Of a DNA stretch of 37,005 nucleotides, positions 17,009 through 25,836 are shown in pieces. The stretch lies in contig DTRK01000094.1 in assembly GCA_012965955.1 (NCBI GenBank), positions 1-37,005 of the forward strand, given 5' to 3'. The first letter of the stretch is position 1. The number at the start of each line of letters is the position of its first letter. A program made the translations under genes and the position numbers. The notes under the pieces were generated by a model. That model worked only from the letters and a program-made list of their open reading frames with translations. It ran no database searches and was not told the origin of the DNA. The DNA comes from Flavobacteriales bacterium. Its GTDB lineage: Bacteria > Bacteroidota > Bacteroidia > NORP154.

Positions 17009-18634
17009 CTAATTTACTTTGGCCCTGTATGTGATATCACCAACCAGCTTCAGGTTTATTTGATAGTCGCTATAGATGGTCATGATCTGGTTATTGGGTT
17101 TGGTACTAAACACAATTTTTACCAGGGCTTTTTTAGCTTGCTCGAATAGAATCATCTTCTCGTCGTCAACCGGTATATCCAATCTCGATTGGAATTTTGT
17201 AATTACCTTATTACTTAAATCTACAGGTGCGGCCGTGATAATGTTGTTTGGGGGCACCATCAACGAATCGATGATAGCGAAACTCTCGTCATAAAGATAG
17301 ATCTGTAGCCTGGCATCAAAGGGAAATCCATTATCGGCGTATAAGTAAAAGAATCCCTCTATAATTGTTGTTTCATGTTCAGTACCTGGATCCTTACCCA
17401 GATCAAAATCTACAGTATCAGCTATAGTAAGTCCATTGGCTTCAAACCTGGCCGGAACATTTAGGTCGACACTTATCTTCACGTCAGAAGCATAATAGAG
17501 AAAGTCGTTGCCGTAGGAATTGTTGCCAAAAGGATTGATGTCCATGACCAATGCATATTGAAATTGATCAGGGAGCGTTTCCACCAACGCATTTATATTT
17601 GAGTTATTCGTATTCACCGTGATATTGTATTCGGAATACGTGAATGGATATCCCGGCGAGGCAAAATTCAATGCCCTCGTGAGGTTAATGGCATTTCCAA
17701 TCAGGGAGTGAGTCAATGCTGCTGAGCCACCTGCAGTTGTGTTAATAGACTTCAGCGTATCGATTCGGAGCTGGGCGTCAATGCCAAATCCATTCTCGAT
17801 CTTCATATTCATTCTTATGGAATCAATATTGAGATAACCGCTGGGTATATTCTTGAATATATCAATAGGCTCCGTGTAAGAATTAGAAATGGAGTATGAT
17901 CCAAAGTAGCCAATGGCGAACTCTGTTTCGATATCGGTAAACGTGTACTTCATATCGAATTTATCCCCCTGGTTTATCACCACCGAGTCAGTTGCACTTG
18001 GACTGATGTTCGCCGTAAACTGCGCGACCATGGTATTGTAATTGTTCAGGTTTACGCCTCTCATATCAATCGTGTAGCCGCTCAAATCATAGCTTCGTGT
18101 AATGGTGGCCTGAATGGTTTGTGTTCCCGCGGGAATTGATTCAGTTATGGAAAAAGGTACTCCAGCCTTTGTTGCATCTGGCATTAGGTAGTTGAGGTCT
18201 ACAATTTCCTGTATTGAACTGCTCAGTTCAAAAGTGAGCCACCCGGAACGAATCTTGACCTGTTTAAGCTCGACGCCTTTCAGATCGTATTTTGTTTCTT
18301 GCTGCGAACCGAAAAATGGAATGGGGTCACCTGGCTGTAGATAAGCAGATACAAGCGGAGATATAAAAGTTTGCTGCACCGTCTCATCTGGAATATTTAC
18401 CAGCGTATCCAACGAAAACCTATACGCGGTTCCGTTATAAACAATTGAGAGTGCGCTATCTGGGGCCGTGGAAAGCAAAGAATCCGCAATGATGTTTTGC
18501 AGGGATAACTCGGCCCTGAGTAGAGGAGCTAGTATTTCGACATCCCATGATGGGCCCGTGCCGTCTTTGCGACATGAGAGGCCTATCGCGATAATAAGGG
18601 CAAGAGATATTGCAATGCGGAGAGTTTTGTGCAT
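17009..18634 (-). CDS. large hypothetical lipoprotein, first gene of the five-gene operon
   Basis: From ATG at 18634 the product has 541 residues and begins MHKTLRIAISLALIIAIGLSC, a lipoprotein signal with the lipobox cysteine at residue 21. An upstream in-frame start at 18679 would hide this signal and would lie upstream of the likely -7 box, so it is rejected. The mature part is rich in Thr, Ser, Asn and Ile with repeated beta-strand patterns (VKIRSGWLTFELSSSI, SVDLNVPARFEANGLTI, IVFSTKPNNQIMTIYSD) and no enzymatic motif. It looks like an all-beta envelope lipoprotein. The gene is followed after 4 nt by the barrel gene. The first strand block and its partner role with the barrel are inference. 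I recognise no family with confidence. Confidence 0.8.
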   Translation of the reverse strand: MHKTLRIAISLALIIAIGLSCRKDGTGPSWDVEILAPLLRAELSLQNIIADSLLSTAPDSALSIVYNGTAYRFSLDTLVNIPDETVQQTFISPLVSAYLQPGDPIPFFGSQQETKYDLKGVELKQVKIRSGWLTFELSSSIQEIVDLNYLMPDATKAGVPFSITESIPAGTQTIQATITRSYDLSGYTIDMRGVNLNNYNTMVAQFTANISPSATDSVVINQGDKFDMKYTFTDIETEFAIGYFGSYSISNSYTEPIDIFKNIPSGYLNIDSIRMNMKIENGFGIDAQLRIDTLKSINTTAGGSAALTHSLIGNAINLTRALNFASPGYPFTYSEYNITVNTNNSNINALVETLPDQFQYALVMDINPFGNNSYGNDFLYYASDVKISVDLNVPARFEANGLTIADTVDFDLGKDPGTEHETTIIEGFFYLYADNGFPFDARLQIYLYDESFAIIDSLMVPPNNIITAAPVDLSNKVITKFQSRLDIPVDDEKMILFEQAKKALVKIVFSTKPNNQIMTIYSDYQINLKLVGDITYRAKVN

Positions 18635-18656
18635 ATGGTGGCAAAGTGTATCAGAA

Positions 18657-18664
18657 CAAAGATA
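18657..18664 (-). promoter_or_regulatory. -7 box upstream of the five-gene operon
   Basis: On the minus strand the sequence is TATCTTTG, the canonical Bacteroidota -7 box, 22 nt upstream of the ATG at 18634. No TTG was found at 19-21 nt further upstream, so the -33 element is weak or absent. Its position supports the ATG at 18634 as the true start of the lipoprotein. Confidence 0.45.
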
Positions 18665-18839
18665 GTTGATTCGACACAATGGGGTGTTAACGGGACGTCT
18701 GGGTTATTATTACCTGATCAACATAGCTTCGACCGAGGGCCATTGTACGTTCGGTAATCTGCTAATTAGGCCCGGATAGCTATCAGGATGTAGTTCATAG
18801 ATAACACGTAATCTTTACCACATATTAAATCTAGTTAAA

Positions 18840-20129
18840 TCAGTAACCATATTTTGAACCCCATAGTACCCTCAAACGCGCGCGCATGTCATTTTCCCTG
18901 TTATTGTCTGAGGGTTCGTAAAAGGTTGTCCCTGATAGATCATCCGGGAGAAATTCCTGATCCGAAAAATTACCTTCATGATCGTGGGCGTATTGATAGT
19001 CTTTTCCGTAGTCTAATTCTTCCATCAATTTTGTGGGAGCATTGCGCAAATGTAAGGGTACCGGCAAGGCGCCCTTATCTGCAACCATGGACTTTGCATC
19101 TTTTATAGCCTTATATGATGCGTTACTTTTTGGAGAACTCGCCAGGTATATAGCGGTTTGCGAAAGTGTGAGCTCACATTCGGGGTAACCAATAACGGTG
19201 ACCGCCTGGAAGCAATTATTTGCCATCACCAAAGCTGTTGGGTTGGCATTGCCTATGTCCTCAGAAGCGAGAATGAGCATCCTTCTGGCAATAAATTTGG
19301 GATCCTCACCACCTTGGATCATGCGGGCCAACCAATATACTGCAGCATTGGGGTCGCTTCCTCTCATGGACTTGATAAAGGCAGATATTATATCGTAATG
19401 TTGCTCTCCACCCTTATCGTATAGGGCTATGTTTTGCTGAGCGCGTTCCATCACGATGTCGTTGGTTATGGTTATGGCATTGCCTTTTACCGAGTTCACC
19501 ACCAGCTCGAATATGTTGAGTAGTTTTCTAGCATCACCTCCAGATAATCTCAGCAATGCTTCCGTTTCCTTGATCACAATCTTCTTGTTTTTGATCAGGG
19601 TATCAGTTTTTATTGCCTTGTCCAGCAGCTCTAACAGGTCAGATTTTTTCAATGATTTCAGGATATAGACGTGGCACCTGGAAAGAAGTGGAGGGATCAC
19701 TTCGAAGGAAGGATTTTCCGTTGTGGCACCTATGAGCGTAATTGTTCCCTGCTCCACGGCGCCTAGCAAAGAGTCTTGCTGTGATTTGCTAAAGCGGTGA
19801 ATTTCGTCTATGAACAGAATGGGATCCGTTCCGTCAAAGCTCAGTTCCGTCGCTTGTTTCTTTGCACGGTCAATGACCTCTCTAACATCTTTAACTCCAG
19901 AGTTTACAGCACTTAGAGCATAGAAAGGGCGGTCGAGGCTATTGGCAATAATTGTAACCAGGGTTGTCTTTCCAACTCCTGGGGGACCCCACAGAATCAT
20001 TGAGGGGATTTTTCCGGATTGGATGGCCTTATTTAAAATGGCATCCTTGCCAACAAGGTGCTCTTGCGCGATGAAGTCAGATAATGAAACGGGACGGACT
20101 CTTTCAGCTAATGGTTTGTGGACGCTCAT
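18840..20129 (-). CDS. rarA: replication-associated recombination protein A, AAA+ ATPase (RarA/MgsA)
   Basis: A 429-residue clamp-loader-like AAA+ ATPase that acts at stalled replication forks. Walker A is GPPGVGKT (48-55), Walker B is [10 protein letters not shown] (about 104-112), sensor 1 lies in [11 protein letters not shown], and the arginine finger is in [10 protein letters not shown]. The C-terminal half has the MgsA tetramerisation signature: [35 protein letters not shown], and [14 protein letters not shown]. The length fits the usual 420-450. It is flanked by the operon promoter region (205 nt) on one side and a divergent gap of 274 nt to the GT-C gene on the other, so it is probably monocistronic. 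Confidence 0.96.
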   Translation of the reverse strand: MSVHKPLAERVRPVSLSDFIAQEHLVGKDAILNKAIQSGKIPSMILWGPPGVGKTTLVTIIANSLDRPFYALSAVNSGVKDVREVIDRAKKQATELSFDGTDPILFIDEIHRFSKSQQDSLLGAVEQGTITLIGATTENPSFEVIPPLLSRCHVYILKSLKKSDLLELLDKAIKTDTLIKNKKIVIKETEALLRLSGGDARKLLNIFELVVNSVKGNAITITNDIVMERAQQNIALYDKGGEQHYDIISAFIKSMRGSDPNAAVYWLARMIQGGEDPKFIARRMLILASEDIGNANPTALVMANNCFQAVTVIGYPECELTLSQTAIYLASSPKSNASYKAIKDAKSMVADKGALPVPLHLRNAPTKLMEELDYGKDYQYAHDHEGNFSDQEFLPDDLSGTTFYEPSDNNRENDMRARLRVLWGSKYGY

Positions 20130-20403
20130 GGGTTAAATTGCTAAGCACTAAGGTAGGAAGAAAAGAGATGGGTTGATTGGTTGGAAGAATGATCTGAAGA
20201 TTGTGCCGGGAAGATGAAGCGAAAAGAATGGAGAATCACATATTTTCAATCAATTTCTCGCTAACTTAAATATAACCTGCTTTCCAATTGCTTAGCCGTC
20301 AAAGGTACGTGGGAAGGTTCCATTACTTTCTGAGCCCTTGCCTCGTAATAGATGTCCTGAACTTGCCTTGAGGTCCATACCATTTTATATGTACATTCAC
20401 AGA

Positions 20404-22455
20404 ATGCTCAACCAATTTAAATACCAGCTGCTTTTTGTTGCTCTTCTTGTGGGCGTTTTCTTTTACTACCACTTCGACGAAATCCTGTTCAAAAGACCAA
20501 CTTCCGTGCACTACTGGCGTCAAGCGGATTGCGCCTCACTGGCACTAAATTACTACCAGGGCAGGATGGACTTCTTACACCCTGAAGTGCATAACCTCAC
20601 CTCTGATAATTTTACTACAGGATATACATGTACGAGTGAGATGCCGTTGCTCTATTACTCAGTGGCCATCCTATACCGTATATTCGGCTACCACGAATTT
20701 TTATACCGCCTTTTAAATGTATTGATCTTCTTTATTGGTTTATTTTACCTGTATAAGCTCTTCTATAATCTGCTCAAGCACCAGTTCTGGGCAATGTGCC
20801 TGCCCCTTCTCCTATTTTCATCCCCTGTCCTCGCCTACTATTCTAACAATTTCCTTTCAAACTCTACGGCACTTGGGGTGGTGTTTATTGCCTGGTACCA
20901 TTTTATGGAATTCTGTCGAACTAAGGACACAAAATACTTTAGGCGTTCCGTGCTATTTTTTACCATTGCCGGATTACTTAAGATAACAGCCTTGTTAAGC
21001 CTGGCAGCAATTATTGCCGTATTTATCCTGGAAAAACTCAAAGCTGAAGAAAGGAATAGAATGTTTCCAATAAGTTGGAGAAATCTGTGGTTGTTTGTCT
21101 TTTCGATTGCTGTAATCGGAGCCTGGACCACATACGCAGCCTATTATAACAAGGAGCACGCGACCAGTTATTTTTCAACGACCATTTTTCCCATTTGGGA
21201 GATGTCCGGAGAAGAAATAGCAGCGGTCAAGAACGGCATTTTCAAGTTATGGTTTGGCCAGTACTATAATGAAGCACTTTGGAGTTTTTGGTTCCTGTGT
21301 ACATTGGCAATTGTAATCTTGCAAAAAAGAGGAAACAAATTTTTGATGATGGTATCTTCCTTGATATTTCTCTGCACATGTGCATTTATCGCTCTTCAAT
21401 TTGCCGCACTGAAGGATCACGACTACTATACGATAAACCTTTTCATCCTCCCGGTTGTTATATTGATCACTCTTTTCGATCTACTGAGGACACATTTTCG
21501 CAGCGTGCTGCAGTCCAAGATTGCAATGACTGTAGTATTCGCCTTTACATTTTTTAATGTCAACTATGCGATGACTGAAATCAATAATCGATACTACGGC
21601 TGGTGGAACCATGATGGTATAAAGAATGATATTGAAGATATAACACCTTATTTGAGGTCTATTGGCGTGGATAGAACGGATGCAATTATCTCAATCCCAG
21701 ACAAGAGCCACCTCTCGCTATACCTGATGAATCAAAAAGGTTGGACAGAATATTCTGAATGGTCTTTCGAGAATGATGTTCCAATTTCCCTGAACACGGA
21801 GAGAGAAGGCATGGAGTCAGCCATAGGTAATGGTGCGAAGTATCTGGTGATCAATGGACTTGACCAGTTGTTTATGCGACCATTTCTCTATGAGTATGCT
21901 GTACATCTCGCGGGCCAATTCAGAAATGTGCTCATTTTTGATCTGAGCAAGAGAGATGAAAGGAATTTTGTTCTGCCTAACAGGCGAGTGAAGGAAATAT
22001 TGGTCTGCAACACTGAAATACTGGCGCCAAATGGAAAGAAGTATAGCAGTTTATATGGTGACTATGTATTTGGGTCGGTCGAAACACGCTCTACGGATTA
22101 TGCTTTCAGCGGCAATACCAGTGTAAAACTTAACACAGAACACGAACAAGGGATGAGCGTAACCATAGAAAATGTACGACATGGTGAAAGTTACATTGTT
22201 TCGGTAATGCGAAAAAAAGGAGGGTCTGCGGGGGATTTGGTGGCTGTGGGAAAAGGTAAACCCAGATATTCTGTGAGTGAAAATGAATTGTCTTCTTCCA
22301 ATGATTCTGAATGGGAGATGTTAACTATGGAATTTCACATTCCCCCGAAAATGAATGGAAGACCCCTCTTCATATATGTGCGGAACCAGGCTGCCGAGCC
22401 CACCTATTTTGATGACCTCAAGATCGTGCGGTTTCAATCGTATTTCAAGAACTAA
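20404..22455 (+). CDS. GT-C membrane glycosyltransferase (GT39/ArnT-like) with C-terminal beta-sandwich domain
   Basis: A 683-residue protein from ATG at 20404 (an in-frame TTG at 20338 and ATG at 20389 would add only a hydrophilic tail). After the first helix the outward loop carries HYWRQADCASLALNYYQG, the acidic WRQAD motif of polyprenyl-phosphate-sugar glycosyltransferases (PMT_2 superfamily), followed by roughly ten more hydrophobic helices to about residue 400. A soluble part follows with SIPDKSHLSLYLMNQKGWTE and a last 140 residues that look like a carbohydrate-binding-type beta-sandwich (DYAFSGNTSVKLNTE, FIYVRNQAAEPTYFDDLKIV). The inferred role is transfer of a sugar from a lipid carrier to a lipid or protein at the periplasmic face. 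It stands alone and converges with the sensor kinase gene. Confidence 0.8.
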   Translation: MLNQFKYQLLFVALLVGVFFYYHFDEILFKRPTSVHYWRQADCASLALNYYQGRMDFLHPEVHNLTSDNFTTGYTCTSEMPLLYYSVAILYRIFGYHEFLYRLLNVLIFFIGLFYLYKLFYNLLKHQFWAMCLPLLLFSSPVLAYYSNNFLSNSTALGVVFIAWYHFMEFCRTKDTKYFRRSVLFFTIAGLLKITALLSLAAIIAVFILEKLKAEERNRMFPISWRNLWLFVFSIAVIGAWTTYAAYYNKEHATSYFSTTIFPIWEMSGEEIAAVKNGIFKLWFGQYYNEALWSFWFLCTLAIVILQKRGNKFLMMVSSLIFLCTCAFIALQFAALKDHDYYTINLFILPVVILITLFDLLRTHFRSVLQSKIAMTVVFAFTFFNVNYAMTEINNRYYGWWNHDGIKNDIEDITPYLRSIGVDRTDAIISIPDKSHLSLYLMNQKGWTEYSEWSFENDVPISLNTEREGMESAIGNGAKYLVINGLDQLFMRPFLYEYAVHLAGQFRNVLIFDLSKRDERNFVLPNRRVKEILVCNTEILAPNGKKYSSLYGDYVFGSVETRSTDYAFSGNTSVKLNTEHEQGMSVTIENVRHGESYIVSVMRKKGGSAGDLVAVGKGKPRYSVSENELSSSNDSEWEMLTMEFHIPPKMNGRPLFIYVRNQAAEPTYFDDLKIVRFQSYFKN

Positions 22456-22549
22456 CCTTATCCAGTCATGTGTGCCTTGGGTATCTCAAGAGACTCTTCT
22501 CTTTTACCTCATTCCTCTTACAGCGCCTCGGTTTTCCTTCTTTCAGCTT

Positions 22550-22576
22550 AAATCCCAAATCCCAAATCTCAAATCA
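22550..22576. repeat. short tandem repeat of a 7-nt unit between convergent genes
   Basis: Three to four copies of AATCCCA/AATCTCA run in tandem just beyond the stop codon of the sensor kinase gene, in the 113 nt gap between two convergent genes. No hairpin terminator with a T-run was found in this gap. Confidence 0.55.
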
Positions 22577-25500
22577 ACTTATCTTTTCCAATCCCTTGGA
22601 ACAGGATCAAGAATGAGGTGCCTTTCTGAGGGCGTCTTTCTATGGTTCCATCAATTTGTGTTACCAGAATGCTTATCAATTCCATTCCCATGGTTGAGGG
22701 TTTGTCTATGGAAGCTCCAGATGGTATTCCCAGGCCGTTGTCGCTGATGATCAGCTTGTACCGGCGGTCTTCTGTTGTACCCAGAAACACGGAGATCTTA
22801 CCTGCATTTTTTCCTTCGAATGCATATTTAAGCGAATTCGTAATGAGTTCATTGATGATCAGTCCCATGGGAATCAAGGTGTCAATGGATAGCTGGTCCA
22901 CTGTTACTTTTAAATCGAGCGAGATGTGCTTATCGATGCTATAAGAGTTAATTAAGTTACTGGTAAGCAGGTTTATGTACTCTGTAATATTAATATGTGT
23001 CAGATCACTTGATTGGTACATTTTTTCGTGAATCAGGGACATGGACTCAATCCTGTCTTGAGATTTCCTGAAAACGCTCAATGCATCCTCGTTATCTATG
23101 TAGTGTGACTGAATGCTAAGCAGACTGTTAATTACCTGAAGGTTATTCTTAACACGGTGGTGTATCTCCTTGAGCAGGACTTCTTTATCGTCTTTTTGCC
23201 TGGTGATTTCTTCTGTCCGAATGGCGACAAGCTCCTCAAGCTTGAGTCTCATGTCCAACAACTGTTTGGTTCTGTACTGTATAACCGCATAAACTCCGAG
23301 TCCAAGACCGCCAACGACAATGATGTAAAACCACCACGTCCGCCAAAACGGCAAGTCCACCTCAAAGGCGAACTCTGTAGCTTCCTCATTCCACAATCCA
23401 TCGTTGTTAACAGATTTGACCTTGAAGACATATTCTCCGGGGGGTATGTTGGAGTAAGTTGCCTCGTTTTTAATTGTAGGGGGCGACCAGTCATCATCAA
23501 AACCATCCAGAATAAATCTGTATTGGGTCTTTTCAGGTGTCTTTAGATCTATGCCAATGAAATTGAATGTCAGGTGATTTTTATCATGTGGGAGAGATAG
23601 CTCTTTGGGCAGTTTATACCAAAAATATGAGCCCTGGCTATATCTCAGCAGATCTTGATCTTCAAGGAATAATTTGATGCCAGTTATGTTGGTAATAGGC
23701 TCAACGAAGTTGGCATAATCCTCTTTAGGATCGTATTCGATTACGCCTTTGACCGTACCAAACCATAGCTTGCCTTCACTATCTTTGCACACCGCCCGGG
23801 TATTGCATTCAATGCCGGTGAAGCCTTGCTCTTTATCATAGTTGTTTACCCATTCGACTTCACCTTCTTCGTCAATAAATAGCTTATCGACACCTTTATT
23901 GGTTCCTGCCCAAATATTGCCATCTTCATCACTAATGAGCAGGTATATGGTGTTCGATAGTAACCCATCAGCATCCGTAAGACTTGTAAACTCTTCTCCG
24001 TTGTATCGCATGATACAGCGATCAGTGCCGAAATAAATGTTCCCTAATTTGTCCTCTGCAATGGAACCTACATAGGTGTTGCAAAATCCGTCCTTTGTAC
24101 CGTATGAGGTGAATTCTTTGCCGTCGTATTTGTTCACCCCTGCTCCTGTGCCAAACCACAAATTTCCCCGTGAGTCTGCGTACATTGAGTGAATATAATC
24201 ATGGTTGAGGCCATCCTCTGTGGTATAATTGGTGAAGGTTGCCCCATTGTATTTGACGGCTCCGTTGCCATAAGTACCAAACCAAATGTTCCCGTCATTA
24301 TCTTCCATTAACGATTTGATATGATTGCCAGCTAATCCATTTCTTGTAGAGAAACTCGTGAATGTGGATCCATTAAATCTACAGGCTCCGTTTTCTGTGG
24401 CGAACCATAAGTTGTCCTTACGATCCTTAAGTATTGCCCGAACATTAGATCCTATCAGTCCGTTGTCGGTATTGAACTGCTTTACTTCCGGGCTTCCATT
24501 GGCATTAGCGGCATAGCGATATGCCCCATTTGTTGAAGTGCCTACCCAAATATTCTTATCGCCATCCTCACATATGGCAAATATGTTCCCATTGCTCAGT
24601 CCTGCGACGTTGTAGTAATGGGTGAACATTTCGTCGGAGAATTTGATCACTCCGCCGCCACTTGTGCCGAACCAAATATTTCCTGATCGATCCTGTGCAA
24701 TTGAGAGCACTACGTCGCTTTCAAGTCCGTTTCGATACCGATAGTTAGTGAGCTTTCCATTTACGTATTTAAATGCCCCGCGACCATTTGTTCCGATCCA
24801 TAGTAATCCCCTGGCATCTGATATAATGCTGGTTATGGTAATATTATTCAGGCCTTCTTCTGCTCCGATTTGCTCGAAATCATAGTGGCCACTTTTTATT
24901 GATACAGCGCTCAGTTTCACCAGGCCTTTTCGTTCAAAGCCAATCCACATGTTTCCCAGACTGTCCTGAGTAATGCACGTAACATGGTCATAAGGAAGGC
25001 CATCGGACCTACCTATTGTACTGATCTGGTGATCGTCGTAAATACTAATTCCTTTATTGGTCCCGATCCAAATAGCTCCATCTCCGGCCTCAAAGAGGCA
25101 AGTTACATTGCCCGAGTTCATGCCATTTAGCGTGCTGAGATGACTGAACTCATGGTTGTTGTCAATGATTGTAATTCCGGTATTGGAGCCCACAAATATA
25201 TTTCCATGCCTGTCCTTCAGCAATGCCGTTGTTGCATCAGATATCAGGCCTTGTTTGCGATGGTAATTTTGAAATTTACTCCCGTTAAAGCGAGAGACAC
25301 CACCCCAGGTTGCTCCAATCCACAAGTTGCCCGAGTTATCTTCAACAATAGCCGTCACTATTGGACCGCACAGTCCGTGCCGTTCATCATATTGTGTAAA
25401 ATTCACTCCGTCAAACTGGCAAACTCCACCCCCTGCTGTTCCGAACCAGAGGTATCCCCGGCTATCCTCGTAGATGGTGTTTACCTGGGATTGAGAAAGC

Positions 25501-25604
25501 CCTTCATTTACAGAGAAGGACTCAAAATTGTACATCTGTGCCTTCACCCACAAGATAGGCGTGGTCAATAAGACAATAATCAGCAACATACCCCTGAACC
25601 TCAT
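22569..25604 (-). CDS. orphan sensor histidine kinase: two Reg_prop propellers, Y_Y_Y domain, TM, HisKA_2 kinase
   Basis: From ATG at 25604 (start MRFRGMLLIIVLL) the product has 1011 residues. A signal peptide is followed by 14 Reg_prop repeats of the type D-x-x-GN-x-W-x-GT-x-GG, enough for two seven-bladed propellers (about 25-640). Next come a Y_Y_Y domain (about 690-750, with LPHDKNHLTFNFIGID and YSNIPPGEYVFKVKSVN), one membrane helix (WWFYIIVVGGLGLGVYAVI) and a cytoplasmic kinase. The kinase is HisKA_2 type with EIHHRVKNNLQ (His815/816), an N-box-like NELITNSLKYAFEG, and G1/G2 boxes DNGLGIP and STMGMELI. No receiver or AraC domain is fused and no response regulator is adjacent, so the partner is elsewhere. 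A longer start at GTG 25625 is less likely because it puts charged residues ahead of the signal peptide. Confidence 0.93.
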   Translation of the reverse strand: MRFRGMLLIIVLLTTPILWVKAQMYNFESFSVNEGLSQSQVNTIYEDSRGYLWFGTAGGGVCQFDGVNFTQYDERHGLCGPIVTAIVEDNSGNLWIGATWGGVSRFNGSKFQNYHRKQGLISDATTALLKDRHGNIFVGSNTGITIIDNNHEFSHLSTLNGMNSGNVTCLFEAGDGAIWIGTNKGISIYDDHQISTIGRSDGLPYDHVTCITQDSLGNMWIGFERKGLVKLSAVSIKSGHYDFEQIGAEEGLNNITITSIISDARGLLWIGTNGRGAFKYVNGKLTNYRYRNGLESDVVLSIAQDRSGNIWFGTSGGGVIKFSDEMFTHYYNVAGLSNGNIFAICEDGDKNIWVGTSTNGAYRYAANANGSPEVKQFNTDNGLIGSNVRAILKDRKDNLWFATENGACRFNGSTFTSFSTRNGLAGNHIKSLMEDNDGNIWFGTYGNGAVKYNGATFTNYTTEDGLNHDYIHSMYADSRGNLWFGTGAGVNKYDGKEFTSYGTKDGFCNTYVGSIAEDKLGNIYFGTDRCIMRYNGEEFTSLTDADGLLSNTIYLLISDEDGNIWAGTNKGVDKLFIDEEGEVEWVNNYDKEQGFTGIECNTRAVCKDSEGKLWFGTVKGVIEYDPKEDYANFVEPITNITGIKLFLEDQDLLRYSQGSYFWYKLPKELSLPHDKNHLTFNFIGIDLKTPEKTQYRFILDGFDDDWSPPTIKNEATYSNIPPGEYVFKVKSVNNDGLWNEEATEFAFEVDLPFWRTWWFYIIVVGGLGLGVYAVIQYRTKQLLDMRLKLEELVAIRTEEITRQKDDKEVLLKEIHHRVKNNLQVINSLLSIQSHYIDNEDALSVFRKSQDRIESMSLIHEKMYQSSDLTHINITEYINLLTSNLINSYSIDKHISLDLKVTVDQLSIDTLIPMGLIINELITNSLKYAFEGKNAGKISVFLGTTEDRRYKLIISDNGLGIPSGASIDKPSTMGMELISILVTQIDGTIERRPQKGTSFLILFQGIGKDKLI

Positions 25605-25691
25605 ATCACGACGAAATTGTGCCACACGGTAACAATACTACAAAATCTATCCTTTTTATTAATGGGTGTATTAGCCCATGGGCTTCAAATC

Positions 25692-25707
25692 AAGTACAAA
25701 TGTACTT
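25692..25707. promoter_or_regulatory. inverted repeat in the divergent gap between kinase and reductase genes
   Basis: AAGTACA-AA-TGTACTT is a perfect 7+7 palindrome with a 2 nt spacer. It contains, on the minus strand, TACATTTG (25704-25697), a TAnnTTTG -7 box for the kinase gene, so a bound protein could block that promoter. The binding protein is unknown. Confidence 0.4.
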
Positions 25708-25780
25708 TTTGTGAGATATTCGAGTTGAACACCAGAGTTGAGATTAAGTCCATTGGGATAACACGGTACTCATATTTTCA

Positions 25781-25788
25781 TAGCTTTG
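25781..25788 (+). promoter_or_regulatory. -7 box upstream of the reductase-to-ceramidase gene run
   Basis: TAGCTTTG matches TAnnTTTG and would place transcription near 25795, upstream of ATGs at 25828 and 25837. A TTG at 25753 is 25 nt away, longer than the usual 19-21, so the -33 element is doubtful. Confidence 0.35.
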
Positions 25789-25836
25789 AGTCTAGATTAT
25801 GCGACTTTTCTATTCTATGCCATTCAAATGCTTCAA

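Noticed and set aside
18634-18679. Upstream start extending the lipoprotein by 15 residues
   Set aside because: It would bury the lipoprotein signal peptide and lie upstream of the TATCTTTG box.
20338-20403. TTG start extending the GT-C protein by 22 residues
   Set aside because: The added residues are hydrophilic and the ATG at 20404 places the first membrane helix at the N-terminus as in the family.
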